Below, in pieces: positions 36,785 through 45,449 of a DNA stretch of 64,000 bases. Both the position numbers and the translations under genes were made by a program. The stretch comes from Hymenobacter cyanobacteriorum (lineage in GTDB: Bacteria; Bacteroidota; Bacteroidia; Cytophagales; Hymenobacteraceae): assembly GCF_022631375.1 (NCBI RefSeq), contig NZ_JALBGC010000002.1, forward strand, positions 186,001 to 250,000, written 5' to 3'. The notes under the pieces are model-generated. The model saw nothing but the letters and a program-made list of their open reading frames with translations, was not told the origin of the DNA and ran no database searches. The number at the start of each line of letters is the position of its first letter. The stretch's first letter is position 1.

Positions 36785-36860
36785 CTGTAGAGAGAGGACT
36801 CGAACCTCTAATTGTACTAGCGAGATAGGCTAGCGCGTCTGCCAGTTCCGCCACCCCACA
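36785..36860 (-). tRNA. tRNA-like gene with Leu-type D arm and odd anticodon loop
   Basis: A 76-base cloverleaf can be drawn: acceptor TGTGGGG/CTCTACA (two G-U), TG at 8-9, D arm GCGG..ACGC with GG in the loop, anticodon stem CTAGC/GCTAG, a 7-base variable loop (TACAATT), T arm AGAGG-TTCGAGT-CCTCT, discriminator G, and no encoded CCA. The D arm and 5' side resemble tRNA-Leu, but the long variable arm is missing. The anticodon loop CTATCTC would read ATC with a pyrimidine at position 37, which is abnormal. A Bacteroidota promoter and a terminator flank it, so it is probably transcribed. Isotype not assigned. Confidence 0.7.
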
Positions 36861-36873
36861 AGGTTTGGTAATT

Positions 36874-36905
36874 CAAACTTAGTAAATTATTTGGCAATAA
36901 GCAAA
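36874..36905 (-). promoter_or_regulatory. Bacteroidota promoter of the tRNA-like gene
   Basis: On the minus strand TTTG (-33) is followed after 20 bases by TAAGTTTG (-7, matching TAnnTTTG), placing transcription start about 7 bases before the tRNA 5' end. The surrounding AT-rich stretch (36870-36960) stands out from the GC-rich window. Confidence 0.7.
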
Positions 36906-37224
36906 TATTTAATAAGATTATTTTTGTGTTAGCATTTGCGTAATGTACACAATTTGGGCATCTGGTAGCCCGGTTGTAAGTTCAAAAACCCGCTCTGCTG
37001 GCTGGAATCACAGATTCTGATATCCCGTCTGCCTCAATTCTATCCGTCTGAAGAAAGAGCCAAGTTAGGGCTCAAAAGATGCGGAAACAAAACCCGGCCT
37101 GCCGTTGAGCCCAAAAAAAGCACGGCAGCAGTAACAATTGCTCGGCAGTGAATGTCAGGGAGATAGATGCGCAAAGGTTAGCGCTAACAGGCGTTTGGGT
37201 AGTAACAGGGTAGGGTGGAGCGGG

Positions 37225-37232
37225 TATCTTTG
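37225..37232 (+). promoter_or_regulatory. Probable -7 element of dinB
   Basis: TATCTTTG matches TAnnTTTG and lies 29 bases before the GTG start at 37261. The nearest TTTG upstream is 27 bases away, longer than ideal. The rest of the 400-bp gap between the tRNA-like gene and dinB shows no gene. Confidence 0.45.
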
Positions 37233-37260
37233 CGGACCGGCCTGGGGCCTGTTCTAACCT

Positions 37261-38340
37261 GTGAATCCCGCTACTCTTCGCAAGATTATCCACCTCGACA
37301 TGGACGCGTTCTACGCCTCGGTGGAGCAGCGCGACGCGCCGGAGCTGCGGGGCCGGCCGGTGGCGGTGGGCGGGGCCCGCGAGCGCGGCGTGGTGGCGGC
37401 GGCCAGCTACGAGGCGCGGCAATTTGGGGTGCGCAGCGCCATGCCCTCGGCCACGGCGCTGCGCAAGTGCCCTGAGCTGGTGTTTGTGCCGCCGCGCTTT
37501 GCCGTGTACAAGGAAGTGTCGCGGCAAATTCACGCCATTTTCGCCGAGTACACGCCGCTCATCGAGCCGCTCTCGCTCGATGAGGCCTACCTCGACGTAA
37601 CCGAAAATCTGGCGGGCATTGCCTCGGCCACCCAGATTGCGCGCGAAATCCGGGCGAAAATTCTGATTGAAACGGGCCTCACGGCCTCGGCGGGCATTTC
37701 CTACAATAAGTTTCTGGCCAAGCTGGCTTCCGACTACCGCAAGCCCAACGGGCAGTTTGTGGTACGGCCGGGGCAGGGGCTCGACTTTGTGGCCGGGCTG
37801 GCGGTGGGCCAGTTCCACGGCATCGGGCCCGTGACGGCGGCGCGGCTGAACCAGCTGGGCGTGTTCACCGGGGCCGATTTGCGGGCCCAGCCGGTGGAAC
37901 TGCTCACCCGGCACTTTGGCAAGGCCGGGCGCTACTACCACGCCATTGCCCACGCCGAGGACCACCGTCCCGTGGTGCCCGACCGCGTGCGCAAGTCGGT
38001 GGGCTCGGAAAACACCTTTGCCCACGACCTGCACGAGTTGCCCGACCTGCTGGCGGCACTGCCGCCGCTGCTGGCCGACGTGTGGGCCTACTGCGAGCGC
38101 ACCGGCGCGCGCGGCCGCACGGTCACGCTCAAAGTCAAGTTTGCCGATTTTCAGCAAATCACGCGCAGCCGCAGCGGCGCGGGGCCCGTGCCCGATGCCG
38201 CCACGCTGGCCCGCCTCGCCCGCGAACTGGTGGAGGGCCTGCTGCCGCTGCCCAAAGGCGTGCGCCTGCTGGGCCTCACGCTCTCGAACCTGGAGGCGGG
38301 CCAGGAAGCAGCCGGACAGCAGCTGAAACTGGCGCTGTAG
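37261..38340 (+). CDS. dinB: DNA polymerase IV (Y-family)
   Basis: GTG at 37261 is needed to include the conserved N-terminus RKIIHLDMDAFYASVEQRD, which carries the first catalytic Asp and the steric-gate region. The second catalytic pair is in PLSLDEAYLDVTEN. SAGISYNKFLAKLASDYRKP and the helix-hairpin-helix region (FHGIGPVTAARLNQLGV) follow, with a little-finger domain at the C-terminus. At 359 aa it is a standard Pol IV length without an obvious C-terminal clamp-binding extension beyond QQLKLAL. It carries out error-prone translesion synthesis in the cytoplasm. Confidence 0.95.
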   Translation: MNPATLRKIIHLDMDAFYASVEQRDAPELRGRPVAVGGARERGVVAAASYEARQFGVRSAMPSATALRKCPELVFVPPRFAVYKEVSRQIHAIFAEYTPLIEPLSLDEAYLDVTENLAGIASATQIAREIRAKILIETGLTASAGISYNKFLAKLASDYRKPNGQFVVRPGQGLDFVAGLAVGQFHGIGPVTAARLNQLGVFTGADLRAQPVELLTRHFGKAGRYYHAIAHAEDHRPVVPDRVRKSVGSENTFAHDLHELPDLLAALPPLLADVWAYCERTGARGRTVTLKVKFADFQQITRSRSGAGPVPDAATLARLARELVEGLLPLPKGVRLLGLTLSNLEAGQEAAGQQLKLAL

Positions 38341-38418
38341 GCGCTGGCAGACCGAGCGGCGGCGCGTCTTTTTTGCGGGAAGTCCGTATGGTCATCCGCC
38401 ACTTTTCGCTACTATTCG

Positions 38419-39162
38419 ATGCTCGTTTCTTTCTGGCAGCGCCTGCGCTACACCCTGCGGGTGCATAAAATGCTGCTGCTGGCCCTGCTGGCTGGCCTGG
38501 TATTGCCGTGGGTGGTGTTCGTGAACGTGGCCGAGGACATCTGGGAGTCCGGCGGCTTTATCGGCGACAAGCGGATTCTGGAGTTTCTGCACGCTCACGC
38601 TACACCGGGCCTCGATAAGCTGGCGCTGGCCCTCACCGCCGCCGGCGACCCGCTGCCGATGGGCGTGCTGGCGGTGCTACTTGCCCTGGGACTGGCCGCT
38701 TGGGGAACGCGCCAGCAGGCCTGGTTTTTTGGCCTGTCGGTAGGCGGGGCCATGCTGCTGAACCTGCTGGTGAAAGTCGTATTTGCCCGGCCCCGGCCTG
38801 CGCTGTGGCTCAGCCTGAAACCTGCTTTCTACTACAGCTTCCCGAGCGGGCACGCCATGGGCGCGGCAGCGGTGGCCACGGCGCTGGGCTTTCTGCTGTG
38901 GCGGCACCAGGGGCGCTGGCTGGCGTGGGGGCTGGGGCCGCTGTTTGCGCTGGGCGTGGGCTGGAGCCGCATGTACCTGGGCGTGCACTACCCCTCCGAC
39001 GTGCTGGCCGGCTGGACGGGCTCGGTGGGCTGGGTGGCGGGGCTGCACGTGCTGTTTTCGCCCGAGTTTCATCAGCTGCGGCAGCTCTGGCGCGAGGCCC
39101 TGCACCGGCGGCTGCCCACGGTGGTGGCGCCGCCGCACGCGCCTGCCCACACCCCGGCCTAG
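38419..39162 (+). CDS. PAP2-family membrane phosphatase (copy 1)
   Basis: The 247-aa protein has about six membrane segments and the three PAP2 motifs: KVVFARPRP, SFPSGHAMGA and SRMYLGVHYPSDVLAG (the catalytic His are in the last two). Such proteins dephosphorylate undecaprenyl pyrophosphate, phosphatidate or similar lipids at the membrane. A cytoplasmic N-terminal stretch (SFWQRLRYTLRVHK) and a basic His/Pro-rich tail are present. The next gene is a paralogue. Confidence 0.9.
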   Translation: MLVSFWQRLRYTLRVHKMLLLALLAGLVLPWVVFVNVAEDIWESGGFIGDKRILEFLHAHATPGLDKLALALTAAGDPLPMGVLAVLLALGLAAWGTRQQAWFFGLSVGGAMLLNLLVKVVFARPRPALWLSLKPAFYYSFPSGHAMGAAAVATALGFLLWRHQGRWLAWGLGPLFALGVGWSRMYLGVHYPSDVLAGWTGSVGWVAGLHVLFSPEFHQLRQLWREALHRRLPTVVAPPHAPAHTPA

Positions 39163-39210
39163 CGGCCGGCGCCGTTACTTGCCCGGGTTTTCCGTTTGGC
39201 TGCCGTTGCT

Positions 39211-39864
39211 ATGACTAATCCCCTGCGTCCTGTTTCCGAGCCCTCGCCGAAGTTGCTGGGACTGCTTTTGCTGCTGGCGGGCGCAGTTTTCGGCTGGCTG
39301 CTGGCTGGGGTGCTGTTCTCCGGCGGCTTGCCCTGGGATGCGCCCGTACTGAATTTCTGGCACCGCCACGCCATGCCTGCGCTCGATAAGCTAGCCATTT
39401 TGCTGACCATCGTGGGCAATACCGGGCCGATGGTGGGCCTCGGCGTGCTGGTGTGGCTGGGGCTGCTGGCGCGGCGGCAGAGGCGGGCGGCGTGGGTGTG
39501 GTTCGCGTCGGTAGGCGGGTCGATGGTCCTCACGCAACTCATCAAGCCGCTGGTAGCGCGGCCCCGGCCGGCACTGTGGGCCAGCATCCGGCCCGAGCAC
39601 ACGCTCAGCTTCCCGAGCGGGCACGCCATGGACACAGCGGCCATTGCCACAGCGCTGGTGTTTCTGGTGTGGGGCCGCCGTGGATACCGGTGGGTAGGGC
39701 TGCTGGCCGTGCTGTTTTCGCTGGCCGTGGGCTGGGCGCGCCTGTACCTGGGCGTGCATAATCCGTCGGATGTACTGGCGGGCTGGGCGGCGGCGGCGGC
39801 ATGGGTAGCAGCGGTGCAGTTGGCAGCCGGGCGCAAATTACCGCGTGAGGCCAGGCTCAGATAA
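39211..39864 (+). CDS. PAP2-family membrane phosphatase (copy 2)
   Basis: ATG at 39211 (MTNPLRPVSEPS) gives 217 aa. PAP2 motifs KPLVARPRP, SFPSGHAMDTAA and RLYLGVHNPSDVLAG are intact. It shares segment order and many residues (FWHRHAMPALDKLAILLT compared with LHAHATPGLDKLALALT) with the preceding gene, indicating a tandem duplication. Spacing is 48 bp. It may act on a different lipid phosphate from its neighbour. Confidence 0.9.
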   Translation: MTNPLRPVSEPSPKLLGLLLLLAGAVFGWLLAGVLFSGGLPWDAPVLNFWHRHAMPALDKLAILLTIVGNTGPMVGLGVLVWLGLLARRQRRAAWVWFASVGGSMVLTQLIKPLVARPRPALWASIRPEHTLSFPSGHAMDTAAIATALVFLVWGRRGYRWVGLLAVLFSLAVGWARLYLGVHNPSDVLAGWAAAAAWVAAVQLAAGRKLPREARLR

Positions 39865-39874
39865 CAATGCCGCG

Positions 39875-40405
39875 CTAGGCTGGCGCGTCGGCCTCGTACC
39901 AGATGCAGGGCACGCCCTCCACCAGAAACGTGGGCCCCTGGCGCATGCCGATTTTGGCCAGAATGCGGCGCGAGGCCGTGTTGTGCCAGTCGGCGTAGGC
40001 GCAGATGCGGGGCAGGCGCAGCGTCTCAAACCCGTAGTCGAGCCAGGCGCGGGCGGCCTCGAAGCCGTAGCCCTGGCTCCAGAAACGCGGAATGAAGCGG
40101 TAGCCGAGGTCGTAAAAATTGGTTTCGCCGTTGAGAGGCCCGGCTACCAGCTTCAGCCCGGCCCAGCCCATGAACTCGCCAGTTTCGCGCAGAATCACGG
40201 CCCAGCGCCCAATGCCATTTTCGGCGTACTGCTGCTGAATGAATTCGATAAGGGCCGCGCTCTGGGCCGGCTCGCTCACCATCTGCCCACCAATGCCGCC
40301 CAGGTAGCGGTGCACGGCCGGGTCGGAGTCGAGCTCGAACATGCCGGCCGTATCCTCGGCAGTCAGCGGGCGAAAGTGCAGGCGGGCGGAATCGAAGGGT
40401 TGCAT
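39875..40405 (-). CDS. GNAT-family N-acetyltransferase (RimJ/RimL-like)
   Basis: ATG at 40405 (MQPFDSARLHFRPLTAEDTA) is supported by family N-termini; 176 aa. The start pattern, RFIPRFWSQGYGFEAARAWL (acetyl-CoA binding) and AYADWHNTASRRILAKIGM are typical of RimJ/RimL-type GNATs that acetylate protein N-termini or small amines. It is convergent with the PAP2 genes and lies 77 bp downstream of the GH31 gene. Confidence 0.88.
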   Translation of the reverse strand: MQPFDSARLHFRPLTAEDTAGMFELDSDPAVHRYLGGIGGQMVSEPAQSAALIEFIQQQYAENGIGRWAVILRETGEFMGWAGLKLVAGPLNGETNFYDLGYRFIPRFWSQGYGFEAARAWLDYGFETLRLPRICAYADWHNTASRRILAKIGMRQGPTFLVEGVPCIWYEADAPA

Positions 40406-40482
40406 AGAAGGGCAGCACCAGCTGCCGCCGGTGCCGGATACGAATGATGCACCGGCAGCCGGAGCCGCCAGGTGCTGCAAAG

Positions 40483-43400
40483 TTACCGCGTCAGAATCAG
40501 CCGCTGGTGCTGGCCCTGGGTTTCGGCAAAATAAACGCCGGGCAGCAGCGGCTGGCGGGCGGCGTCGCGGGCATCCCAGGGCAGGGCGTGGGGGCCGGCG
40601 GCCGCCTCCAGCGGCAGCGTGCGCACCACCTGCCCCTGCGCGTTGCGGATGCGCAACTCGGCCGCGCCGGCCGCGTGCCGCGTGTAGCGCAACGTAGTGC
40701 CGCGCGGGCCGAAGCTGCGCTGGTCGGGCGCTTCCAGCGTCAGCGTTTCGGGCGTAGTCAGCACGGCCCGCGCATCGAGCAGTTGCAGGCCGCTGATGCG
40801 CACGGCCGCGTCGGTGCGCATCAAAAAGTGAATTTCCAGCTCGTGCGTCGTCGGGTTATACGCGTAGCCTTCGGCGGGAATGGGCTGCTCATCGAGCTGC
40901 AGGCCAGTGGGCGCGGCCGCTACCCGCTGCACCAGCAGCCGCACCAGCCGGAAGGCCGGCATGCCCGGGTAGTTGCCGGTACTGAGCAGGCGTAGCGTGC
41001 TTTGGCCGTTGGCGTAAGTGCCCTGCATCCGGAGCGTGGCAAACTCGTTTTCCGCCAGCGCCCGGGCCGAGTGCCCGTCGTCCTCATACAGCGTGAAGCT
41101 CGAATTGGGCGTACCGGCGTCGGGGTAGTAGCGCAGCAGCAGCGTATCGGCCCGAAACTGGTCGGTGCTGGGCCGGTAGGCCGTCATCGGCACCAGGGCT
41201 CCGGCGCGCACCAGCAGCGGCGTGTGGGCCAGCGGCGCGGGCACTGAAACCGTTTGACCACCCGTGTAGGTCTGGTTGGAGTAGAAATCAATCCAGTTGC
41301 CGGCGGGCAGCGCCACGTTGCGCTGCCGCTGGCTCGGGTGCAGCACCGGTGCCACCAGCAAGTTGGGGCCGAGGAGGTATTGGTCGTTGGAGTTAAGAGT
41401 TAAAAGTGAAGAGTTAGGAGTTAAAAGCGAAATGGCAGATTCCGAATAGACTGTTCTTTTTAACTCTTCACTTTTAACTCTCAACTCATAACTCTCTTCA
41501 TAATCCATCGTCCGCACCAGCGGCGCGCCCGTGGTCGTGTTTTGCCAGGCCAGTGTGTATAGATAAGGCAGCAACTGGTAGCGCAGGTGCACGGCCTCGC
41601 GCACTGCGCTTTTGTAGGGCTCGGGGTAGAAGTAGGGCTCCGGGGGCACGCCTTCGCCGTGGGGGCGCAAAATGGGGCAGAGGCTGGCCATTTGCAGCCA
41701 GCGGGTGTAGAGCTCGGGGTCGATGCCGCCCACGCAGAAGCCGCCGGCGTCGGAGTGCATGTAGCCCACCCCCCCCTGGCCCATGCCCAGCATCACCGGC
41801 ACCTGGGCCTGGAAGCCGCTCCACGAGCGGTTGATGTCGCCCGACCACGGAAACACGCCGTTGCGCTGCAGGCCTGCCCAGCCCGAACGGGCCAGGTTGA
41901 ACACCCGTTCTTCGGGGAATTCGCGGGCGTAGTTGTCGCGGAAAATGCCGGCCCACACCTGTCCGTAGGCGTTGTGCACGGCCCGCGTGGGGCCCCAGGC
42001 GTGCTGCATGGCGGCGGGGTGGTTTTCGGGCTCGCCGAGGTCGGACCACCAGCCGGCCACGCCCTGGTTGTGCAGGCGGCGGTAATTATCCCACAGCCAG
42101 TTGCGGGCCGCGGGCTTGAACACATCCAGGATGCTCGCCGGCCCGGCCCAGAACGAGCCCACCGTGAACGGCCGGCCCGCCGCGTCGGTGCCCACCAGCC
42201 CCTGCGTGCGCACGAGGCTGTCGTTGCGCGAGGTGCGCATCACGTAGGGCTCCGAAATCAGGATGGTTTTCACGCCCTGCTGCTTCAGGCGGCCCATCAT
42301 GCCGGCCGGGTCGGGGAAACCGGTGGGCTCCCAGGTGAAGTCGCCTTGCTTTTTGGTGCCGCCAAACCAGTACAAATCCAGCACCAGCGCATCGAGCGGG
42401 AAGTTTTCGCGGCGCATGCGGCTGGCCACCTGCTGCATCTCGGTTTCGGACTTGTACCCGAACCGGCTCTGAATCAGGCCCAGCGCCCAGCGCGGCGGCA
42501 GCGGCTGCCGGCCCGTCAGGGCCGTGTAGCGGTCGAGGATTTCGGCCTGGTTGCGGCCCGTTATCACGAAGTAGGAGAGGGACTTGAGTCCTTCGCCGCC
42601 GTATTCGAGCACGTTGGGGTCGGTCTTGCCCAGGTCGAGGTAGCCGGCCGCGTGGTTGTCGAAAAACAGCATGTAGCCCCGGCTGCTAAGCACCGTGGGC
42701 AGCGTGATGTTCAGGTTGGGCTCGTGGTTTTGCGAGCCGTAGTGGGCCTGGTTATACAGTTCCAGCCGGTAGCCGCGCCGGTCGAGCGGCAGCGCGCGCG
42801 AGCCGGTGCCGTACAGCCGCTCGCCCGGCGCGAGGCGGAAGCGCACACCCGCGCCGCCGGGCTCGGGCTGGGTGGCGGCAGTGGGCGCGGCGGCCTGGCG
42901 GCGGAAGGCGGCGGCGGCTTCGGTTGCTAGTTTTGTCGCAGAAACCTGGTTTTCGGCAACAGTTACGGCCAGCGTTTTCTTATCAATGGTGATGGTTTGA
43001 CAATTGATGCTGTAAACCAGCTTATCGGGAGAAGCAGATAGCCCCGCACAAACATCAGGACCATATTTTTTGATGGTTTCTGCTGGGGGTGGGCCATCAC
43101 AGCCGTGGTTGCAGGTCGTTTCGTACTGAACCGGCTGCGGCGGCTGCACCACGCTTATTGAAGAGTCGGCAGCAGAAATTCGTCCCGTTGGAAAGTAACT
43201 GATTCTAACTACACTGGGTGCCCAGGTTTGAATGCGGCGCAAGCTGCCATCGGTGGCTTTGATATCAAGGAAACTGCCGACGTACTTTTTTGAGTTGTCG
43301 GCGATGCCAGTAACCGTATGCCCCGCATACCGCCCGCCCGGCACTGCCCGGGCCGGCACCACGCGCCGCCCAAACGGGTCGGTGGCCGGCGGGCCGCCCT

Positions 43401-43491
43401 CGGCGCGTTGGCCAAATGCGGGCCCGGAAAACAACAGCGACAGCGCGGCCAGCGCCCCGCCCGAAACATAAACGCGGAAAAAAGCCTTCAT
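40483..43491 (-). CDS. Secreted GH31 alpha-glucosidase/xylosidase with T9SS-like tail and in-frame palindrome
   Basis: ATG at 43491 (MKAFFRVYVSGGALAALSLL) gives a signal peptide and 1002 aa. The GH31 barrel has RWALGLIQSRFGYKSE, DALVLDLYWFGG, the nucleophile Asp in GWWSDLGEPE and the acid/base Asp in VFPWSGDINRSW. The C-terminus (RIRNAQGQVVRTLPLEAAAG.. to LILTR) resembles a FlgD/T9SS sorting domain. An N-terminal Cys-rich insertion (TTCNHGCDG) is unusual. Residues about 666-701 (YELRVKSEELKR..) are encoded by a 105-base palindrome inserted in frame between TMDYEE and NDQYLLGPNLLVAPV, a position that is normally a short loop. Confidence 0.9.
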   Translation of the reverse strand: MKAFFRVYVSGGALAALSLLFSGPAFGQRAEGGPPATDPFGRRVVPARAVPGGRYAGHTVTGIADNSKKYVGSFLDIKATDGSLRRIQTWAPSVVRISYFPTGRISAADSSISVVQPPQPVQYETTCNHGCDGPPPAETIKKYGPDVCAGLSASPDKLVYSINCQTITIDKKTLAVTVAENQVSATKLATEAAAAFRRQAAAPTAATQPEPGGAGVRFRLAPGERLYGTGSRALPLDRRGYRLELYNQAHYGSQNHEPNLNITLPTVLSSRGYMLFFDNHAAGYLDLGKTDPNVLEYGGEGLKSLSYFVITGRNQAEILDRYTALTGRQPLPPRWALGLIQSRFGYKSETEMQQVASRMRRENFPLDALVLDLYWFGGTKKQGDFTWEPTGFPDPAGMMGRLKQQGVKTILISEPYVMRTSRNDSLVRTQGLVGTDAAGRPFTVGSFWAGPASILDVFKPAARNWLWDNYRRLHNQGVAGWWSDLGEPENHPAAMQHAWGPTRAVHNAYGQVWAGIFRDNYAREFPEERVFNLARSGWAGLQRNGVFPWSGDINRSWSGFQAQVPVMLGMGQGGVGYMHSDAGGFCVGGIDPELYTRWLQMASLCPILRPHGEGVPPEPYFYPEPYKSAVREAVHLRYQLLPYLYTLAWQNTTTGAPLVRTMDYEESYELRVKSEELKRTVYSESAISLLTPNSSLLTLNSNDQYLLGPNLLVAPVLHPSQRQRNVALPAGNWIDFYSNQTYTGGQTVSVPAPLAHTPLLVRAGALVPMTAYRPSTDQFRADTLLLRYYPDAGTPNSSFTLYEDDGHSARALAENEFATLRMQGTYANGQSTLRLLSTGNYPGMPAFRLVRLLVQRVAAAPTGLQLDEQPIPAEGYAYNPTTHELEIHFLMRTDAAVRISGLQLLDARAVLTTPETLTLEAPDQRSFGPRGTTLRYTRHAAGAAELRIRNAQGQVVRTLPLEAAAGPHALPWDARDAARQPLLPGVYFAETQGQHQRLILTR
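41390..41494. repeat. Palindrome family 6 inserted within the GH31 coding region
   Basis: The arms are about 37 bases (GAGTTAAGAGTTAAAAGTGA.. and its imperfect reverse complement ending at 41494). The vocabulary is the same as in the element at 45321-45449. Length is 105 bases, a multiple of three with no stop in the gene frame, so the gene reads through. Confidence 0.88.
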
Positions 43492-43704
43492 CAACAACAA
43501 ATCGGTGCGAGGCGGCAATTTACAGCCCGGGGCTGTCAGGCCGGCGGCGAAGCGCTGCAGTGCAGGAAAAACGCCGCTAAAACCTGCGCGCTGCATCGCG
43601 CTGGCGCTGCCCTTCGGCTCTTGCCCGCGAACAAGCCGGGAACCCCGCCGTTACTTTGCAGCAGCCCGCCACCTTTCCGGTGAAAAAGCCAGCGTTGCCC
43701 AATT

Positions 43705-44814
43705 ATGACCCCAAAGTCGCCCGCTTCCCCGTACGCCGCCGTTTTCATCGACTTCGAGAACGTCTATTACTTTCTCAAAAACCATTTCCACGACCCGCCC
43801 GACCTCAACGACATCTGCCTGGACATTGTGCGGACCCTGCGCGAAAAGCTCAGCGCCACCGGCCTCGATAGCCTCATCAGCTACGCCTACGCCGATTTTG
43901 AGCGCCTGGCCACCGCCCCCCAGGGTGCCCTATACCTGATGGGCGTGAGCACCCGCAACGTGCTGGGCACCGACCACAAAAACGCCGCCGACATGCAGCT
44001 CTGCATCGACGCGCTGGAGGTGATGTACACCCGGCCCGACATCGGCACCTTCGTGCTCGTGGCCGGCGACCGCGACTACATTCCCGTGTTGCAGCACCTG
44101 CGCCGCCAGGCCCGGCAGGTGCTGGTGGCGGGCTTCCGCGAGTCGGTGTCCGGCGATTTGCTCCAGAACATCGGGGCCGCCCAGTTCATCGACGCCCGCG
44201 ACCTGCTTACGTCGGCCCGCGTCGAGCAGCTCGAAAAGCGCCGCACCGACCGGCAGCGCATCATGGAGGAAGGCCGCCGCCTGCGCGAGCAGGGCCTGGC
44301 CGGCGTCACTTCGGCCGCTGCGCTGGCCGTCCGCGCCGCCGCGCCCGAGGCTGCCGGCGTGGCGGGCGAAGCTGCCGCTGCTGACGCTTCGGCCGCCGTG
44401 CCGCTGCCCCGCGTGGTGCCCGTGCCCTCGGCCACCGCGCCGCGCCCGATTGCGCCGGCGCGGCCCTTCGTGTCGCCCCGCGCCGGCGAGGACGGGACCG
44501 AGTTTGCGCCCGCGCGCCGGCTGGCCACCGATACCGAGCGCCGCACGCTGGCTTTCATGCTGGCCGAGTTTCAGAAGCTCGAAGCCAAGCAGCAGCGCCG
44601 TGTGACGGAGCTGTGGCTGGGCCCGTTCATGCGCCTGCTCACCGACGAGCTGCCCGAACTGCCCGACTACGAGCGCCGCGACCTGCTGAACAAGCTGCGC
44701 GACGCCGGCACCATCCGCATCGAAAAGCGCGAGGGCGAGCCACACCCGTTTTCGGTCATCGTCGTCAACTACAGCCACCCCGATGTGCAAGAGCTGCACC
44801 CCGGCGACGAGTAG
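43705..44814 (+). CDS. NYN-domain (PIN-like) putative RNase with C-terminal OST-HTH/LOTUS-like domain
   Basis: The 369-aa protein starts with a NYN domain: AVFIDFENVYYFL holds the first acidic residues, KNAADMQLCIDALE the second and LVAGDRDYIPVLQHL the third, forming the metal site of PIN-like ribonucleases. A coiled-coil/basic stretch (VEQLEKRRTDRQRIMEEGRR) and a proline/alanine-rich linker follow. The last about 90 residues (LATDTERRTLAFML.. to VVNYSHPDV) look like a LOTUS/OST-HTH winged helix, often fused to NYN domains for RNA binding. The target is unknown. Confidence 0.85.
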   Translation: MTPKSPASPYAAVFIDFENVYYFLKNHFHDPPDLNDICLDIVRTLREKLSATGLDSLISYAYADFERLATAPQGALYLMGVSTRNVLGTDHKNAADMQLCIDALEVMYTRPDIGTFVLVAGDRDYIPVLQHLRRQARQVLVAGFRESVSGDLLQNIGAAQFIDARDLLTSARVEQLEKRRTDRQRIMEEGRRLREQGLAGVTSAAALAVRAAAPEAAGVAGEAAAADASAAVPLPRVVPVPSATAPRPIAPARPFVSPRAGEDGTEFAPARRLATDTERRTLAFMLAEFQKLEAKQQRRVTELWLGPFMRLLTDELPELPDYERRDLLNKLRDAGTIRIEKREGEPHPFSVIVVNYSHPDVQELHPGDE

Positions 44815-44948
44815 CACCCGAGCCCGGCCGTGGGTTTGAGCGTGGGTATTCTGGGCCCTGCCTGCGTATCTTCGCGGCCGAAAGCCGGCCGGGCGAATGC
44901 CTCATTCGTGGCCGCATTGCCGTTCCATCTCACTTCTAAGTTTATCCC

Positions 44949-45320
44949 ATGAGCTTTTTCTCCGAAGCTGAAACCAGCATTCGCCTCCTCTTCGATACCG
45001 TCAACCTCGGCTTCAACGTGGACCCCAGCAAGGGCCAGGACCACATCGAAAACTGGATTCAGCACCTGCGCAGCATCGACCAGCCCGCCACCCGGCCCAT
45101 CGTGGCCGAGCTCGAAACCCTGCGCGGCCACGTGAACAACAACAACGCTGCCGGCATGGCCCAGGCCTTCCAGAACCTCGGCGAGCTGACGGCCCAGGCC
45201 GCCGCTGGCACCCACAACTTCAGCGGCGAGGGCGACAAAGCCCGCGAGCTGAGCCAGAAGCTGGTAACTGCCGCCGGCAACCTGCGCCTGGTAGCGCGCC
45301 AGACCCCGGTGCAGCATTAA
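44949..45320 (+). CDS. Small conserved-looking hypothetical protein
   Basis: This 123-aa helical, soluble protein begins MSFFSEAETSIRLLFDTVNL and continues VDPSKGQDHIENWIQHLRSI. Alternating charged/hydrophobic residues suggest a helical bundle; no catalytic motif or signal peptide is seen. It ends at TAA where the family 6 palindrome begins. I do not recognise the family. Confidence 0.6.
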   Translation: MSFFSEAETSIRLLFDTVNLGFNVDPSKGQDHIENWIQHLRSIDQPATRPIVAELETLRGHVNNNNAAGMAQAFQNLGELTAQAAAGTHNFSGEGDKARELSQKLVTAAGNLRLVARQTPVQH

Positions 45321-45449
45321 GAGTTAAAAGTTAAAAGTGAAAAGCCCGCCTGACGATTCAGGCGGGCTTTTCACTTTTAAACTTCTTCCGAGGCAGAGCA
45401 AAAGGGCCATTACAGGCTTTCACTATTAACTCTCAACTTTTAACTCTTT
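45321..45449. repeat. Palindrome family 6 spanning exactly between two convergent stop codons
   Basis: The element begins GAGTTAAAAGTTAAAAGTGA right after the stop at 45320 and ends CAACTTTTAACTCTTTT right before the gamma-glutamyltransferase stop (45452-45450, minus). It contains a strong terminator hairpin and shares its arms with the copy inside the GH31 gene. Confidence 0.88.
45331..45380. terminator. Bidirectional rho-independent terminator
   Basis: Perfect 23-base arms (core AAAAGCCCGCCTGA / TCAGGCGGGCTTTT) flank a 4-base CGAT loop. A and T runs on both sides let it work for both convergent genes. Confidence 0.9.

Noticed and set aside
36672..36854. 60-codon frame MAELADALAYLAS on the minus strand
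   Set aside because: It is a translation of the tRNA-like sequence, a known annotation artefact.
37072..38157. 361-codon minus-strand frame over dinB
   Set aside because: Shadow of the Pol IV gene; His/Arg-rich without motif.
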